NCBI GenBank assembly: GCA_902806355.1
Contig: CADCWI010000012.1
Location: forward strand, 1 to 41,647
Source: an uncultured Thermomicrobiales bacterium
GTDB lineage: Bacteria; Chloroflexota; Chloroflexia; Thermomicrobiales; UBA6265
DNA: 41,647 bases
Direction of reading: 5' to 3'
This document shows, one piece after another, positions 8,219-16,807 of this stretch. The position numbers were made by a program, and so were the translations under genes. The notes under the pieces were generated by a model. That model was given only the letters and a program-made list of their open reading frames with translations, had not been told where the DNA came from and searched no databases. The stretch's first letter is position 1; each line of letters begins with the position of its first letter.

Positions 8219-8764
8219 ATGTCGAGAATTGGAATCAAGCCGATCCCGGTGCCTGGTGGTGTCGATGTCCAGATCGGTGACGGCAACGCGATCAGCGTCA
8301 AGGGACCGAAGGGTGAGCTGAGCTCCTCGTTCTCGTCCCGCTTGTCGATCATTCAGGAAGATGGCGTTGTCCGGGTGGAACGCCCGAATGATGAGCGCGA
8401 AGTCAAGGCGTTGCACGGGTTGACCCGTTCGCTCCTGAGCAACATGGTTGTCGGAGTGACCGATGGGTACACCAAGAATCTCGAGATTCAAGGGGTCGGC
8501 TATCGCGCTGCGATGGACGGCCAGAACCTTGTCCTCAACGTCGGGTATTCCCACCCGGTGCGGATGACACCGCCTGAAGGGATCACGTATCGAGTCGAGG
8601 GAAACAACCGCGTCTCGGTCAGTGGGATCGACAAGCAGGTTGTCGGTGAGGAAGCGGCCCGGATTCGCGGGGCGCGTCCGCCTGAGCCGTACAAGGGCAA
8701 GGGCATCCGCTACGCCGGAGAGGCCGTGCGTCGCAAGGCCGGCAAGGCTGGCAAGGCGAAGTAG
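8219..8764 (+). CDS. rplF: 50S ribosomal protein L6
   Basis: L6 (181 residues) lies near the sarcin-ricin loop where translation factors bind. [20 protein letters not shown] opens it, and the C-terminal signature [19 protein letters not shown] is the L6 PROSITE-type motif. It has two repeated domains as usual. The ATG at 8219 follows AGAGG at 8206-8210; upstream in-frame codons belong to the rpsH end and are rejected. Confidence 0.98.
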   Translation: MSRIGIKPIPVPGGVDVQIGDGNAISVKGPKGELSSSFSSRLSIIQEDGVVRVERPNDEREVKALHGLTRSLLSNMVVGVTDGYTKNLEIQGVGYRAAMDGQNLVLNVGYSHPVRMTPPEGITYRVEGNNRVSVSGIDKQVVGEEAARIRGARPPEPYKGKGIRYAGEAVRRKAGKAGKAK

Positions 8765-8864
8765 ACCAGCGGTCGGCAGGGTGATCACCTGGTAATCACG
8801 ACATATGCGTGGCATCAGGGTGGTCGCGAGTCCCTCATGCGAGCGGAGATACACGGAGACGACG

Positions 8865-9239
8865 ATGAAGACGAAGTACCGAAAGCCGCTGACACTGCGG
8901 CAACGCCGGCACCGCCGGGTGCGGGCCAAGATCAGCGGGAGTGCAGCGCGACCACGACTCAATGTTTTCCGCTCTTCCGCGCACATTTACGCGCAGTTGA
9001 TTGACGATGTGTCCGGGCACACTCTCGCTGCCGCAAGCGACCTCGAAGAAGCAGTGAGGGAGCGTGCGGGAGAGGATGCGGCCAAGACGGCTCGCGCCAG
9101 GGCGGTCGGCGAGTTGATCGCTGAACGAGCCAAGGGCGCCGGAATCGAGGCGGTCCTGTTCGACCGCGGTGGCTTCCTGTATCACGGTCGTGTAAAGGCG
9201 GTAGCGGATGGCGCTCGCGAGGGTGGCCTGAAGTTTTAG
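8865..9239 (+). CDS. rplR: 50S ribosomal protein L18
   Basis: L18 (124 residues) binds 5S rRNA with L5. [20 protein letters not shown] and [20 protein letters not shown] form the conserved start, and [20 protein letters not shown] the C-terminal signature. The ATG at 8865 is preceded by GGAG (8855-8858). The 100-base spacer before it has only small inverted repeats such as GTGAT/ATCAC near 8780. Confidence 0.97.
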   Translation: MKTKYRKPLTLRQRRHRRVRAKISGSAARPRLNVFRSSAHIYAQLIDDVSGHTLAAASDLEEAVRERAGEDAAKTARARAVGELIAERAKGAGIEAVLFDRGGFLYHGRVKAVADGAREGGLKF

Positions 9240-9249
9240 CCGCGAGTTC

Positions 9250-9284
9250 TACCAGTGCGGCAGGCAGAATGCCAAGTGCTGGTA
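9250..9284 (+). other. Stem-loop, rplR-rpsE spacer
   Basis: TACCAG (9250-9255) pairs perfectly with CTGGTA (9279-9284), and GGCA and TGCC inside can form a second short stem. It lies in the 72-base spacer ahead of rpsE. Moderate strength; function unknown. Confidence 0.35.
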
Positions 9285-9311
9285 TGTGCAGCGGAAGATC
9301 CGGAGACAGAC

Positions 9312-10046
9312 ATGGATCGGAATCGGGAAGAGCGTCAACCACGCCGTCGTTCGGATGAAGACGGCGGGAATGAGCTCGAGGAGCGGTTGGTCCGTATCAA
9401 CCGTGTATCGAAAGTACACAAGGGCGGCCGTACCTTCTCCTTTGGCAGCATCGTCGTTGTTGGCGATGGCAAGGGCAAGGTCGGCGTTGGCCTTGGCAAG
9501 GCCGGTGAAGTGCCGGACAGCATCCGCAAGGGCGGTGAGGCGGCGAAGAAGTCTATGGTATCGGTTCCGCTCGACGGTGGGACGATCCCCCACGAAGTGG
9601 AGTCGACGTTTGGCGCATCCCGCGTGCTGCTGAAGCCGGCCTCGCCAGGGACCGGCGTGATCGCGGGTGGCGGTGTTCGAGCCGTCGTTGAGGTGGCTGG
9701 CATCCGGGACATCCTTACCAAGTCGCTTGGCAGTAACAATCCGGTCAACGTCGTACGGGCCACGATGCAGGCACTCCAGGACCTTGAGTCCGAGCAGGCT
9801 GTCGCCCAGCGACGCAATCGTGCCCGGCGAACCCTTCGGAAGCCATTCGACCATGGACCGAACCCGTCGGTGACGAACCGACCGCGCGCCCAGGCACAGC
9901 CGTTGACCAGTGGTCCGCAAGGCGGACGTGGTGGACAGCGTGGTGCAGGTGGGGGACGTGGCCAGGGCGGCGGTGGACGTGGTCAGGGCGCTGGCGGAGG
10001 ACGCGGGCAAGGTCAGGGTCAGGGACCCAGAGGTGGTCAGTCATGA
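9312..10046 (+). CDS. rpsE: 30S ribosomal protein S5 with Gly/Arg/Gln-rich tail
   Basis: S5 guards decoding accuracy and mRNA unwinding on the 30S subunit. The N-terminal dsRBD-like domain has [12 protein letters not shown] residues ([20 protein letters not shown]) and [20 protein letters not shown]. The second domain contains [20 protein letters not shown]. At 244 residues it is about 75 longer than usual. Residues 204-244 are almost only Gly, Arg and Gln with GGRG and RGQG repeats, a low-complexity RGG-like tail likely to bind RNA. ATG 9312 is chosen; its last four bases overlap rpmD. Confidence 0.96.
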   Translation: MDRNREERQPRRRSDEDGGNELEERLVRINRVSKVHKGGRTFSFGSIVVVGDGKGKVGVGLGKAGEVPDSIRKGGEAAKKSMVSVPLDGGTIPHEVESTFGASRVLLKPASPGTGVIAGGGVRAVVEVAGIRDILTKSLGSNNPVNVVRATMQALQDLESEQAVAQRRNRARRTLRKPFDHGPNPSVTNRPRAQAQPLTSGPQGGRGGQRGAGGGRGQGGGGRGQGAGGGRGQGQGQGPRGGQS

Positions 10047-10255
10047 CCGATTCCAACGTCGCTACCGGCGGCCAGTTGAAGATCACGCTTGTCAAGAGTG
10101 TGATCGGACGACCGCCTGACCAGGCACGCACGGTTCGATCGCTCGGGTTGCGGAGGCTTCATCACTCCGTGGTGCGCCCGGACCAGCCGGCAATCAGGGG
10201 CATGGTCCACAAGATCCAGCACCTGGTGAACGTAGAAGAAGTCGCTGGCCAGTAG
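10043..10255 (+). CDS. rpmD: 50S ribosomal protein L30
   Basis: L30 (70 residues, about 10 longer than the minimum) is a small 50S protein. [20 protein letters not shown] and [20 protein letters not shown], then [14 protein letters not shown], are the full family pattern. It starts by ATGA overlap with rpsE, its ribosome-binding site (GAGGTGG) lying within the S5 tail. Followed by rplO after 48 bases. Confidence 0.97.
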   Translation: MTDSNVATGGQLKITLVKSVIGRPPDQARTVRSLGLRRLHHSVVRPDQPAIRGMVHKIQHLVNVEEVAGQ

Positions 10256-10303
10256 ACGCGCTGATGCGCAGGTCGCTCGGCCAGGTGAAAGTAGAGAACG
10301 ACG

Positions 10304-10903
10304 ATGGCACTGACATTGGACGATCTGCGTCCATCCAAGGGCGCGAATACCCCCAAACGGCGACTCGGTCGTGGGCACGGGAGTGGGCGCGGCAAGACGG
10401 CTGGTCGCGGCACCAAGGGCCAGAACAGCCGGTCCGGGGGGGGCGTCCGTGTTGGGTTCGAGGGTGGACAGCTCCCGATCCAGCGCCGGATGCCTTACAA
10501 GCGTGGCTTCACCAATATCTGGCGCACGGAGTGGGAGACGGTGAATATCGGCCGCCTGGCCGAGCTCGAGATCGACGGGCCGATCACTCCCGAGATTCTC
10601 GCAGAGCGCGGTGTGACCCGCGGCACGCAGTTCCCGCTCAAGATCCTTGGATACGGAGACCTGAACGGCGCTGTCAACGTCAAGGCGCACGCTTTTTCCA
10701 AGGGTGCTCAGGAGGCGATCGAGCGTGCCGGGGGTTCTGTGGAAACGCTGGAGCGGGACGACCGGTGGACTTCCGCCCGACCTCGCACGCGTCGGCTGCC
10801 GATCAATCGGGAACTGAAGGCCATGCGGGTTGGCAAGGTCGGAGGACCGAACCGACGCGACGCCATCGCGATTCTGCGGGAACGTGACTCGAAGGAGGCC
10901 TAG
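10304..10903 (+). CDS. rplO: 50S ribosomal protein L15, extended
   Basis: L15 is a late-assembly 50S protein. The basic Gly-rich N-terminus (RRLGRGHGSGRGKTAGRGTK) and GFEGGQLPIQRRMPYKRGF are diagnostic. At 199 residues it is about 45 longer than usual; the extra C-terminal part is basic and ends in a predicted helix (DAIAILRERDSKEA). It sits two bases ahead of secY, so SecY synthesis is tied to r-protein synthesis. Confidence 0.97.
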   Translation: MALTLDDLRPSKGANTPKRRLGRGHGSGRGKTAGRGTKGQNSRSGGGVRVGFEGGQLPIQRRMPYKRGFTNIWRTEWETVNIGRLAELEIDGPITPEILAERGVTRGTQFPLKILGYGDLNGAVNVKAHAFSKGAQEAIERAGGSVETLERDDRWTSARPRTRRLPINRELKAMRVGKVGGPNRRDAIAILRERDSKEA

Positions 10904-10905
10904 GC

Positions 10906-12222
10906 ATGCTCCAGGCCGTCATCAACGCATTCAAGATTCCCGATCTCCGCGCGAAAATCCTGTTCACGATCAGCATGCTGGTGATCTTTCGGATGATCGC
11001 CAGCATCCCGATCCCCAATGTGGACCGAGAGGGGTTGCGTTCGTTCATCGAGAGCAGCCAGTTGCTCGGCATGCTCAACCTCTTCTCCGGAAGCGGGCTG
11101 ACCAACTTCTCGATCGTTGCGCTTGGTGTCTATCCGTACATCACCGCATCGATCATCATGCAGCTGATGACGCCGATCGTGCCGCGCCTCAACGAGCTTT
11201 CGATGGAAGGTCAGCAAGGCCGGAACAAGATCAACCAGTACACCCATATCCTGACGGTCCCGCTGGCACTCTTGCAGGGCTATGGGCAAACCCTGTTGTT
11301 TTCCAGTCAAACCGGCAGCAACGGCCGACAATTGATCGAGAACTTCGGCTTGTTCGATTCTTCGACGTTCCTGCCGACGATCGCCATCCTGATCTCGCTA
11401 ACTGCGGGAACGATGCTTTTGGTCTGGATCGGTGAGTTGATCACCGAAAAGGGAATCGGAAACGGGATTTCGATCATCATCTTCGGCGGCATCGTGGCGT
11501 CCCTGCCAGGGTCCGTTGGGCAGCTTGTGTCCGGGTCCTCGTTTGGGGCGAACGTGATCGGCACGCTCCTGTTCATTCTGATCGCCTTGTTGACCGTGGT
11601 CGGTGTGGTCCTGATCAACGAAGGACAGCGCCGGATTCCCGTGCACCACGCCAAGCGGGTGCGGTCCGGCCGGCAGTATGGCGGGTCAACGACGAACATC
11701 CCGCTCAAGGTCAACAGCGCAGGAATGATCCCGCTGATCTTTGCGGTCAGCATTATGGTCTTCCCAGGCATGGTCGCCAGTTTCCTGGAGGCCTCCAGCG
11801 TGGAATGGGTCCAAAACGTGGCCCAGCGGATCCGGCTCTGGCTGAGCCCGGATACCGTCCCGTACAACATCGTCTACTTCTTCATGGTCATCGGTTTTAC
11901 CTTCTTCTACACGATGGTGGTGTTCCAGCAGCAACGGATTCCGGAATCGTTGCAGCGACAGGGGGCGTTCGTGCCGGGAATCCGTCCGGGGCGAAACACC
12001 GCCGCCTACCTGCAGAAGGTGCTGTCCCGAATCACGATCGTGGGAGCGCTGTTCCTCGGTCTGGTGGCAATCCTGCCCTTTATCGCGACGCGGATCACCG
12101 GCGTCCAGGCGCTGCAATTGAGCGCCACCTCGATGTTGATCGTCGTCGGTGTCGCGATCGACACCATGCGTCAACTGGAAGCCCAGCTGATGATGCGAAA
12201 TTACGAGGGGTTCATCAATTAG
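10906..12222 (+). CDS. secY: Protein translocase channel subunit SecY
   Basis: SecY (438 residues, normal) is the membrane channel of the Sec translocon. It has about ten hydrophobic segments; the first is in KILFTISMLVIFRMIASIPI. LGVYPYITASIIMQLMTPIV is the SecY signature 1 region, and NVIPL-type loops appear as TNIPLKVNSAGMIPLIFAVS. The cytosolic loop RPGRNTAAYLQKVLSRITIV is also conserved. Operon position after rplO is standard. A 9-bp hairpin follows its stop. Confidence 0.98.
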   Translation: MLQAVINAFKIPDLRAKILFTISMLVIFRMIASIPIPNVDREGLRSFIESSQLLGMLNLFSGSGLTNFSIVALGVYPYITASIIMQLMTPIVPRLNELSMEGQQGRNKINQYTHILTVPLALLQGYGQTLLFSSQTGSNGRQLIENFGLFDSSTFLPTIAILISLTAGTMLLVWIGELITEKGIGNGISIIIFGGIVASLPGSVGQLVSGSSFGANVIGTLLFILIALLTVVGVVLINEGQRRIPVHHAKRVRSGRQYGGSTTNIPLKVNSAGMIPLIFAVSIMVFPGMVASFLEASSVEWVQNVAQRIRLWLSPDTVPYNIVYFFMVIGFTFFYTMVVFQQQRIPESLQRQGAFVPGIRPGRNTAAYLQKVLSRITIVGALFLGLVAILPFIATRITGVQALQLSATSMLIVVGVAIDTMRQLEAQLMMRNYEGFIN

Positions 12223-12234
12223 GCGACAACGGGG

Positions 12235-12269
12235 GCCGGAGTCTGGGGAGTCTTCTCATCGACTCCGGC
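12235..12269 (+). promoter_or_regulatory. 9-bp stem-loop after secY
   Basis: GCCGGAGTC (12235-12243) pairs perfectly with GACTCCGGC (12261-12269); the 17-base loop contains a further small GAG/CTC stem. It begins 13 bases after the secY stop. No T-run follows, so it may be a weak terminator, an mRNA 3'-end stabiliser or a processing site between secY and adk. Confidence 0.6.
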
Positions 12270-12303
12270 TCATCCAATGGTGATGCGGGGCCAATAGACG
12301 GGG

Positions 12304-13002
12304 TTGAACCGAGTGCACGTCATTCTCATGGGAGCGCAGGGATCCGGAAAGGGTACGCAAGCTGCCCTGATCGGCCCACAACTCAACCTCGTCAAGATCG
12401 CGACGGGGGACCTCTTTCGCGCCGAGATCGCATCCGGATCAGCCCTTGGTCTCGAGCTCAAGGAGATCCTTGGTCGTGGTGATCTTGTTCCCGACGAGCT
12501 CACGAACGCGATCGTCCGTGGCCGAATCGCCGAGATCGTCGATGATCGCAACCAGGGCGAGGCGGTAGCCGGTGCATTGTTCGACGGGTTCCCTCGGACG
12601 GACGTTCAGGCCCGGGCACTCGATTCCATCCTGGCCGAGCAGGGTGAGCAGATTACCGTGGTCGTCGAGATCGAGGTCCCACGTGACGTCCTGGTTCGGC
12701 GGTTGTCCGGACGTCGTGTCTGCGTCGACTGTGGAACCGTGTTCCACGTTGAGTCAAACCCGACGAGCCGACCCGGAGTATGCGACAGGTGCGGCGGAAC
12801 CGTGATCCAGCGGGAAGATGACCGTCCCGAACCCATCGCACGGCGGCTCGCGCTCTATGACGACCAGACGGCTCCCCTTCTGGAGTACTACCGGGAGCGT
12901 GGGCTGCTGGAGCGGGTGGATGGGAACCAGGAAGTCGACACCGTGACGTCAAGCATTCTCGCGGTGATCGGGCAGCGGTCGCTCGCCGCCGGTGAACGCT
13001 AG
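12304..13002 (+). CDS. adk: Adenylate kinase, zinc-lid type
   Basis: Adk interconverts ATP + AMP and 2 ADP in the cytosol. The P-loop GAQGSGKGTQ is at residues 10-19, FDGFPRT is the AMP-site signature, and the lid has Cys140, Cys143, Cys160 and Cys163 as a zinc site, a Gram-positive and thermophile-type feature. Length is 232. The start is uncertain: TTG 12304 gives MNRVHVIL, while GTG 12313 (MHVILMG) has GGGG at 12300-12303 correctly spaced and may be the true start. Two bases separate it from map. Confidence 0.96.
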   Translation: MNRVHVILMGAQGSGKGTQAALIGPQLNLVKIATGDLFRAEIASGSALGLELKEILGRGDLVPDELTNAIVRGRIAEIVDDRNQGEAVAGALFDGFPRTDVQARALDSILAEQGEQITVVVEIEVPRDVLVRRLSGRRVCVDCGTVFHVESNPTSRPGVCDRCGGTVIQREDDRPEPIARRLALYDDQTAPLLEYYRERGLLERVDGNQEVDTVTSSILAVIGQRSLAAGER

Positions 13003-13004
13003 CC

Positions 13005-13772
13005 ATGGCAATCTCGATCAAAAGCCGATCGGAAATCGAGAAGATGCAGAGGGCGGGAGAGGTGGTCGCCATCTGCCACAGCCGCGTAGCACGGGCGATC
13101 TTACCGGGTGTAACAACGGGCGATCTCGATACCATCGTGCGTGACACGATTGCCGAGCACGGGGCGCGTTCCAACTTCCTTGGTCATCATGGTTTCACCG
13201 GGAATATCTGCGCCTCGGTCAACGACGAGATCGTGCATGGGATTCCGGGCAAACGGCGACTCAACGATGGAGACATCATCGCCGTCGACATCGGGGCGAT
13301 CGTCGATGGGTTCCACGGTGATTCGGCGTGGACCTATGCGGTCGGATCGATTTCTGAAGATGCACAGCGGCTGCTGGCTGACACCGAAGCGGCGCTGTAC
13401 GAAGGCATCCACCAGGCCCGCGTAGGCAACCGTCTCGGGGCGATCGGACACGCAGTCGAAGCGTACGCCGCACCCCGGGGGTACGGCATCGTGCGCGAAT
13501 ACGGTGGGCACGGGATCGGACGGCAGATGTGGGAGGAGCCTCACATCCCGAACCACGGTGACTCCGGGCTCGGTATCCGGTTGAAACGCGGGATGACACT
13601 TGCGATCGAGCCCATGTTCACTCTCGGAACCGAGGACACACAGGTGATGGAAGACGAATGGACGGTGACGACGACCGACGGGTCATGGTCCGCCCATTTC
13701 GAACATACCATAACGATCACCGACGGCGATCCCGTGATCTTGACGCAACGGGTTGAAACCGTGGTACACTAA
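13005..13772 (+). CDS. map: Methionine aminopeptidase, type I
   Basis: Map removes the initiator methionine from new proteins, using two metal ions. Metal ligands visible are Asp95, Asp106, His169, Glu202 and Glu233 ([33 protein letters not shown]), and His78 of VHGIP is the substrate histidine. Length 255 is normal; no N-terminal zinc finger, so it is MetAP-Ia. It follows adk by two bases, a common spc-operon pair. A perfect hairpin lies nine bases after the stop. Confidence 0.98.
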   Translation: MAISIKSRSEIEKMQRAGEVVAICHSRVARAILPGVTTGDLDTIVRDTIAEHGARSNFLGHHGFTGNICASVNDEIVHGIPGKRRLNDGDIIAVDIGAIVDGFHGDSAWTYAVGSISEDAQRLLADTEAALYEGIHQARVGNRLGAIGHAVEAYAAPRGYGIVREYGGHGIGRQMWEEPHIPNHGDSGLGIRLKRGMTLAIEPMFTLGTEDTQVMEDEWTVTTTDGSWSAHFEHTITITDGDPVILTQRVETVVH

Positions 13773-13781
13773 CCAATCGCG

Positions 13782-13803
13782 GCGCATGTCGGAAGACATG
13801 CGC
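13782..13803 (+). promoter_or_regulatory. Perfect 9-bp stem-loop with GGAA tetraloop after map
   Basis: GCGCATGTC (13782-13790) pairs exactly with GACATGCGC (13795-13803) around the GNRA tetraloop GGAA. No T-run follows. It opens a 241-base spacer in which infA would normally be found but is not; I see no coding in the rest of the spacer. Confidence 0.65.
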
Positions 13804-14013
13804 TATCCGCGTGTGCGGCCAATCGCAAGTAGTCACGCCGCTGGTTTGTCCTGGGGTCAGGCATCCCGGATAGGCGAACACTCCCGTGTGGATGGCTTGC
13901 CAGCCTCCGACTTCCAACCGGCTCGACGTTCACCAGGAATCGAACGCCCGGCCGGTGCGCGAATGAAGAATCATGCTCTCCATGCACTGCCATGGAATGA
14001 GAGGAATGGTTTC

Positions 14014-14127
14014 ATGAAGGTTTCGGCATCGGTCTCGAAGCGGTGTGAACAGTGCCGCATCATCCGGCGGAAGGGAATCGTGCGCGTGATCTGCACCAAT
14101 CCCCGGCACAAGCAACGGCAAGGCTAG
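14014..14127 (+). CDS. rpmJ: 50S ribosomal protein L36
   Basis: L36 (37 residues) is the smallest 50S protein and binds zinc. Cys11, Cys14, Cys27 and His32 form the C-x2-C-x12-C-x4-H site ([20 protein letters not shown]), and NPRHKQRQG is the usual end. The ATG at 14014 has GAGAGG upstream. The in-frame extension back to 13753 is not conserved-looking and is rejected. This is the zinc-containing form. Confidence 0.98.
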   Translation: MKVSASVSKRCEQCRIIRRKGIVRVICTNPRHKQRQG

Positions 14128-14240
14128 AGCGGCATACGTCGCAGGTGGTTGCACGTGTCGAACGCCGGCACGGGCCTACACCATTCAAAGGTGGCCTTTC
14201 AGAGCGCGATTGATGATGGCGCACGACATGAGGATGAGGA

Positions 14241-14609
14241 ATGGCGAGAATCTCTGGAGTCGACCTTCCGCGCGAGAAACGTGTCGAAGTCGGCCTTACC
14301 TACATCTACGGGATCGGCCTCAAGACGAGCCAAAATCTGCTCGAGCGAACCGGAATCAATCCGGACACGCGAGTGCGGGACCTGGCGGATGACGAGGTCA
14401 ATCGCCTTCGCGATGTCATCGACAAGGAGATGCGCGTCGAAGGCGATCTTCGTCGCGAGGTGTCGATGAACATCAAGCGACTGATGGATATTGGATCCTA
14501 CCGGGGCATCCGTCACCGCCGAGGCATGCCGCTTCGTGGTCAGCGCACGCGGACGAATGCGCGCACACGGCGCGGGCCAAAGCGGGCGATCGGTGGACGC
14601 AGGAAGTAG
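14241..14609 (+). CDS. rpsM: 30S ribosomal protein S13
   Basis: S13 (122 residues) is in the 30S head and contacts P-site tRNA and L5. [20 protein letters not shown] and [11 protein letters not shown] open it; [20 protein letters not shown] is the C-terminal signature and the tail is basic. ATG at 14241 is preceded by GAGGATGAGGA. Spacers on both sides (113 and 79 bases) are longer than usual. Confidence 0.98.
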   Translation: MARISGVDLPREKRVEVGLTYIYGIGLKTSQNLLERTGINPDTRVRDLADDEVNRLRDVIDKEMRVEGDLRREVSMNIKRLMDIGSYRGIRHRRGMPLRGQRTRTNARTRRGPKRAIGGRRK

Positions 14610-14613
14610 CACA

Positions 14614-14649
14614 TCATTTCGAAATGACCGCTGCCGTTGTCGGTGCGGT
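14614..14649 (+). other. Palindrome plus adjacent stem-loop, rpsM-rpsK spacer
   Basis: TCATTTCGAAATGA (14614-14627) is a perfect 14-base palindrome starting five bases after the rpsM stop. Directly after it ACCGC (14627-14631) pairs with GCGGT (14645-14649), with a further CCG/CGG inside. Function unknown. Confidence 0.4.
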
Positions 14650-14688
14650 GTCATACAGGATCAAGGGCCACGGAGGTAATGACGGGCG

Positions 14689-15099
14689 ATGACAGAACGG
14701 CGTCGAGGTTCAGGGCAGGGCAAGGGTCGCGTTCGTCGCAGGGATCGAAAGAACGTTCCTCGCGGACGAGCCTACATCCAGGCAACTTTCAATAACACGA
14801 TCGTTACGTTGACGGATCCCTCGGGTAACGTCATTGCCTGGTCGAGCGCCGGGGCGAATGGATTCAAGGGCTCGCGCAAGAGCACCCCGTTCGCCGCGCA
14901 GATGACCGCCGAAGCAGCGGCCCGCCGCGCTCAGGAGCACGGCCTACGACAGGTCGATGTCTTTGTCCGGGGCCCGGGTTCAGGACGCGAGATGGCGGTC
15001 CGGTCGTTGCAGTCGAGCGGCGTCATGGTAATGTCGATTTCGGATACGACGCCGATTCCACATAATGGTTGTCGACCGCCGAAGCGTCGTCGTGTCTAG
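14689..15099 (+). CDS. rpsK: 30S ribosomal protein S11
   Basis: S11 (136 residues) lies on the 30S platform and helps select the start codon. [20 protein letters not shown] and [20 protein letters not shown] are the core, and the end is [14 protein letters not shown], which is canonical. The N-terminus is basic. rpsD, normally next, is missing; a 216-base spacer leads to rpoA instead. Confidence 0.98.
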   Translation: MTERRRGSGQGKGRVRRRDRKNVPRGRAYIQATFNNTIVTLTDPSGNVIAWSSAGANGFKGSRKSTPFAAQMTAEAAARRAQEHGLRQVDVFVRGPGSGREMAVRSLQSSGVMVMSISDTTPIPHNGCRPPKRRRV

Positions 15100-15102
15100 C
15101 GT

Positions 15103-15143
15103 CCAGCGGGCGGGTGCCTCTCGGCATCGACGGCACCCGCTGG
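15103..15143 (+). promoter_or_regulatory. 12-bp bulged stem-loop after rpsK
   Basis: The 3' arm GGCACCCGCTGG (15132-15143) is the complement of CCAGCGGGTGCC; the 5' arm (15103-15118) carries this sequence with four extra bases (CGGG) bulged in the middle. It begins four bases after the rpsK stop. An AT-rich island (about 15160-15212, containing GATAAATATT) lies between it and rpoA, so a partial terminator with a new rpoA promoter is possible, but I find no good -35/-10 pair. Confidence 0.5.
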
Positions 15144-15315
15144 TGTGAGAAGGCAGACCGGTTCCATTTGTGTTTCTGAAGGTTTTTGGATCTTCCCGAT
15201 AAATATTGGTCATGGGTCAGCGCAGGGTTGTGCCTGACCTGTCGCACCGAGTCGCTCACGCGGTTGACCACGCGTATTCGATGAGCAAAACGGTGTCGCG
15301 AGGAGGCGAGTCCGC

Positions 15316-16380
15316 TTGTTGCAACAACCCGATTTCACTATCAAGACGATCGAGGCGGGGCGCAACTACGGGCGCTATCAGATCGAACCGCTCGAACCCG
15401 GATACGGGACCACACTCGGCAATTCCCTGCGTCGCATCCTCTTGCGTTCGCTGGAGGGATGCGCGATCTCCCGGATCAGGATCGATAATGTCTGGCATGA
15501 GTTCGCAACGATCCCGAATGTTCGGGAAGATGTCACGGAAGTCGTGCTCAATCTCAAGTCGATTCGCTTGCGCCGTGTCACCGAGCTGCACGGTGACGTT
15601 CGTGCTCACCTCTATGCACGGGGAGAGGGAGATGGCGAGCGGATCGTTACAGCAGGCGATGTCGAATGGCCGGTGGAAGTCGATCTGGTGAATCCCGACC
15701 AGATCATCGCCACACTCGATGGGGCGGAAGCGGTCCTCGACATGGACTTGTGGATCAGCCGGAATCGCGGCTATCAGCCGGCTGAAGCGCAGGAGATCGT
15801 CGCGCTCGGGGAGATCCCGATCGACGCGATCTTCACGCCGATACAGCGGGTCAATTTCGTCATCGAGCACACCCGGGTCGGTCAGAATGTCGATTACGAT
15901 CGACTGATCCTGGAGATCCTGACGGACGGGACGATCGAGCCGGACGACGCCTTGTCCCAATCGGCGCAGATCCTGATGGCGCACGCCCGGGTCTTCGCCG
16001 AGTTCACGCGACCAGAACCGGAGATTTCCGCAAACTCGTTCATCTCCGAGGAGGTCCAGAACAAGCAATTGGCAGATCTCGGTCTCTCGCCGCGGGTGCT
16101 CAATGCGCTTCGCAGCAAGCAGATCGACAAGGTCGGCCAGATACTTACCATGGATCCGGACCAGCTGCTGTCGATCCGCAATTTTGGTCCCCGGTCGCTC
16201 ACCGAGCTTCGTGAGAAGCTGGGAGAATACGGCTACCTTCCAGAAGCCGAGGCCGGTGCCCTCACCGCGGATGTCGATGGGCTGGAGGATGGCTCTAACG
16301 AGCTCGAGGTCGCTGAAGCGATCGTCTCCCTTGGGGGAGTCGAAAGCGACACGACGGACAACAAGGACACCGAGGAATGA
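15316..16380 (+). CDS. rpoA: RNA polymerase alpha subunit
   Basis: RpoA dimerises to nucleate RNA polymerase assembly. The N-terminal domain has RYQIEPLEPGYGTTLGNSLR and later AEAQEIVALGEIPIDAIFTP; the C-terminal domain (about residues 252-320) has LGLSPRVLNALRSKQIDKVG and the helix-hairpin-helix LLSIRNFGPRSLTELREKLG that binds UP elements and activators. Length 354 includes an acidic tail. Start is TTG 15316 with AGGAGG at 15301-15306; TTG 15319 is an alternative. Its last four bases overlap rplQ. Confidence 0.98.
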   Translation: MLQQPDFTIKTIEAGRNYGRYQIEPLEPGYGTTLGNSLRRILLRSLEGCAISRIRIDNVWHEFATIPNVREDVTEVVLNLKSIRLRRVTELHGDVRAHLYARGEGDGERIVTAGDVEWPVEVDLVNPDQIIATLDGAEAVLDMDLWISRNRGYQPAEAQEIVALGEIPIDAIFTPIQRVNFVIEHTRVGQNVDYDRLILEILTDGTIEPDDALSQSAQILMAHARVFAEFTRPEPEISANSFISEEVQNKQLADLGLSPRVLNALRSKQIDKVGQILTMDPDQLLSIRNFGPRSLTELREKLGEYGYLPEAEAGALTADVDGLEDGSNELEVAEAIVSLGGVESDTTDNKDTEE

Positions 16381-16730
16381 GGCACCGGAAAGCGGGTCGA
16401 AAATTCGGCCGGAATCCAAGCCAGCGCAAGGCGATGCTGAGACAGCAGGCCATTTCGCTGATTCTCAACGAGCGGATCATGACCACCGAGGCGAAGGCCA
16501 AGGAGCTTCGGGTCGTGGTCGAGAAGTTGGTCACGATCGCGCGTGATGATTCATCGCATCATCGCAAGCTGGTCATGTCGCGGATTGATCACACGCCGGC
16601 TGTGGAGCGCCTGTTCGATGTCGTGGCGCCTCGGTATGACGAGGTCGCTGGCGGATACACGCGTATCTCCAAGCTTGGTATCCGCCGGGGAGACGCTGCT
16701 CCCCTCGTCCTTATCGAGTTCGTTGCCTGA
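16377..16730 (+). CDS. rplQ: 50S ribosomal protein L17
   Basis: L17 (117 residues) is near the exit of the tunnel. MRHRKAGRKFGRNPSQRKAM is the unmistakable start, followed by ISLILNERIMTTEAKAKELR; it ends with RRGDAAPLVLIEFVA. It begins in the ATGA overlap with rpoA, the usual partner. Confidence 0.98.
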   Translation: MRHRKAGRKFGRNPSQRKAMLRQQAISLILNERIMTTEAKAKELRVVVEKLVTIARDDSSHHRKLVMSRIDHTPAVERLFDVVAPRYDEVAGGYTRISKLGIRRGDAAPLVLIEFVA

Positions 16731-16807
16731 CGGCTCGCCCGAGCAGCCGGGATGTCATGTTGGCCCGGGAGGAAGACCAGCGTGATTCCGCGAGCCCACG
16801 GAGTCAC

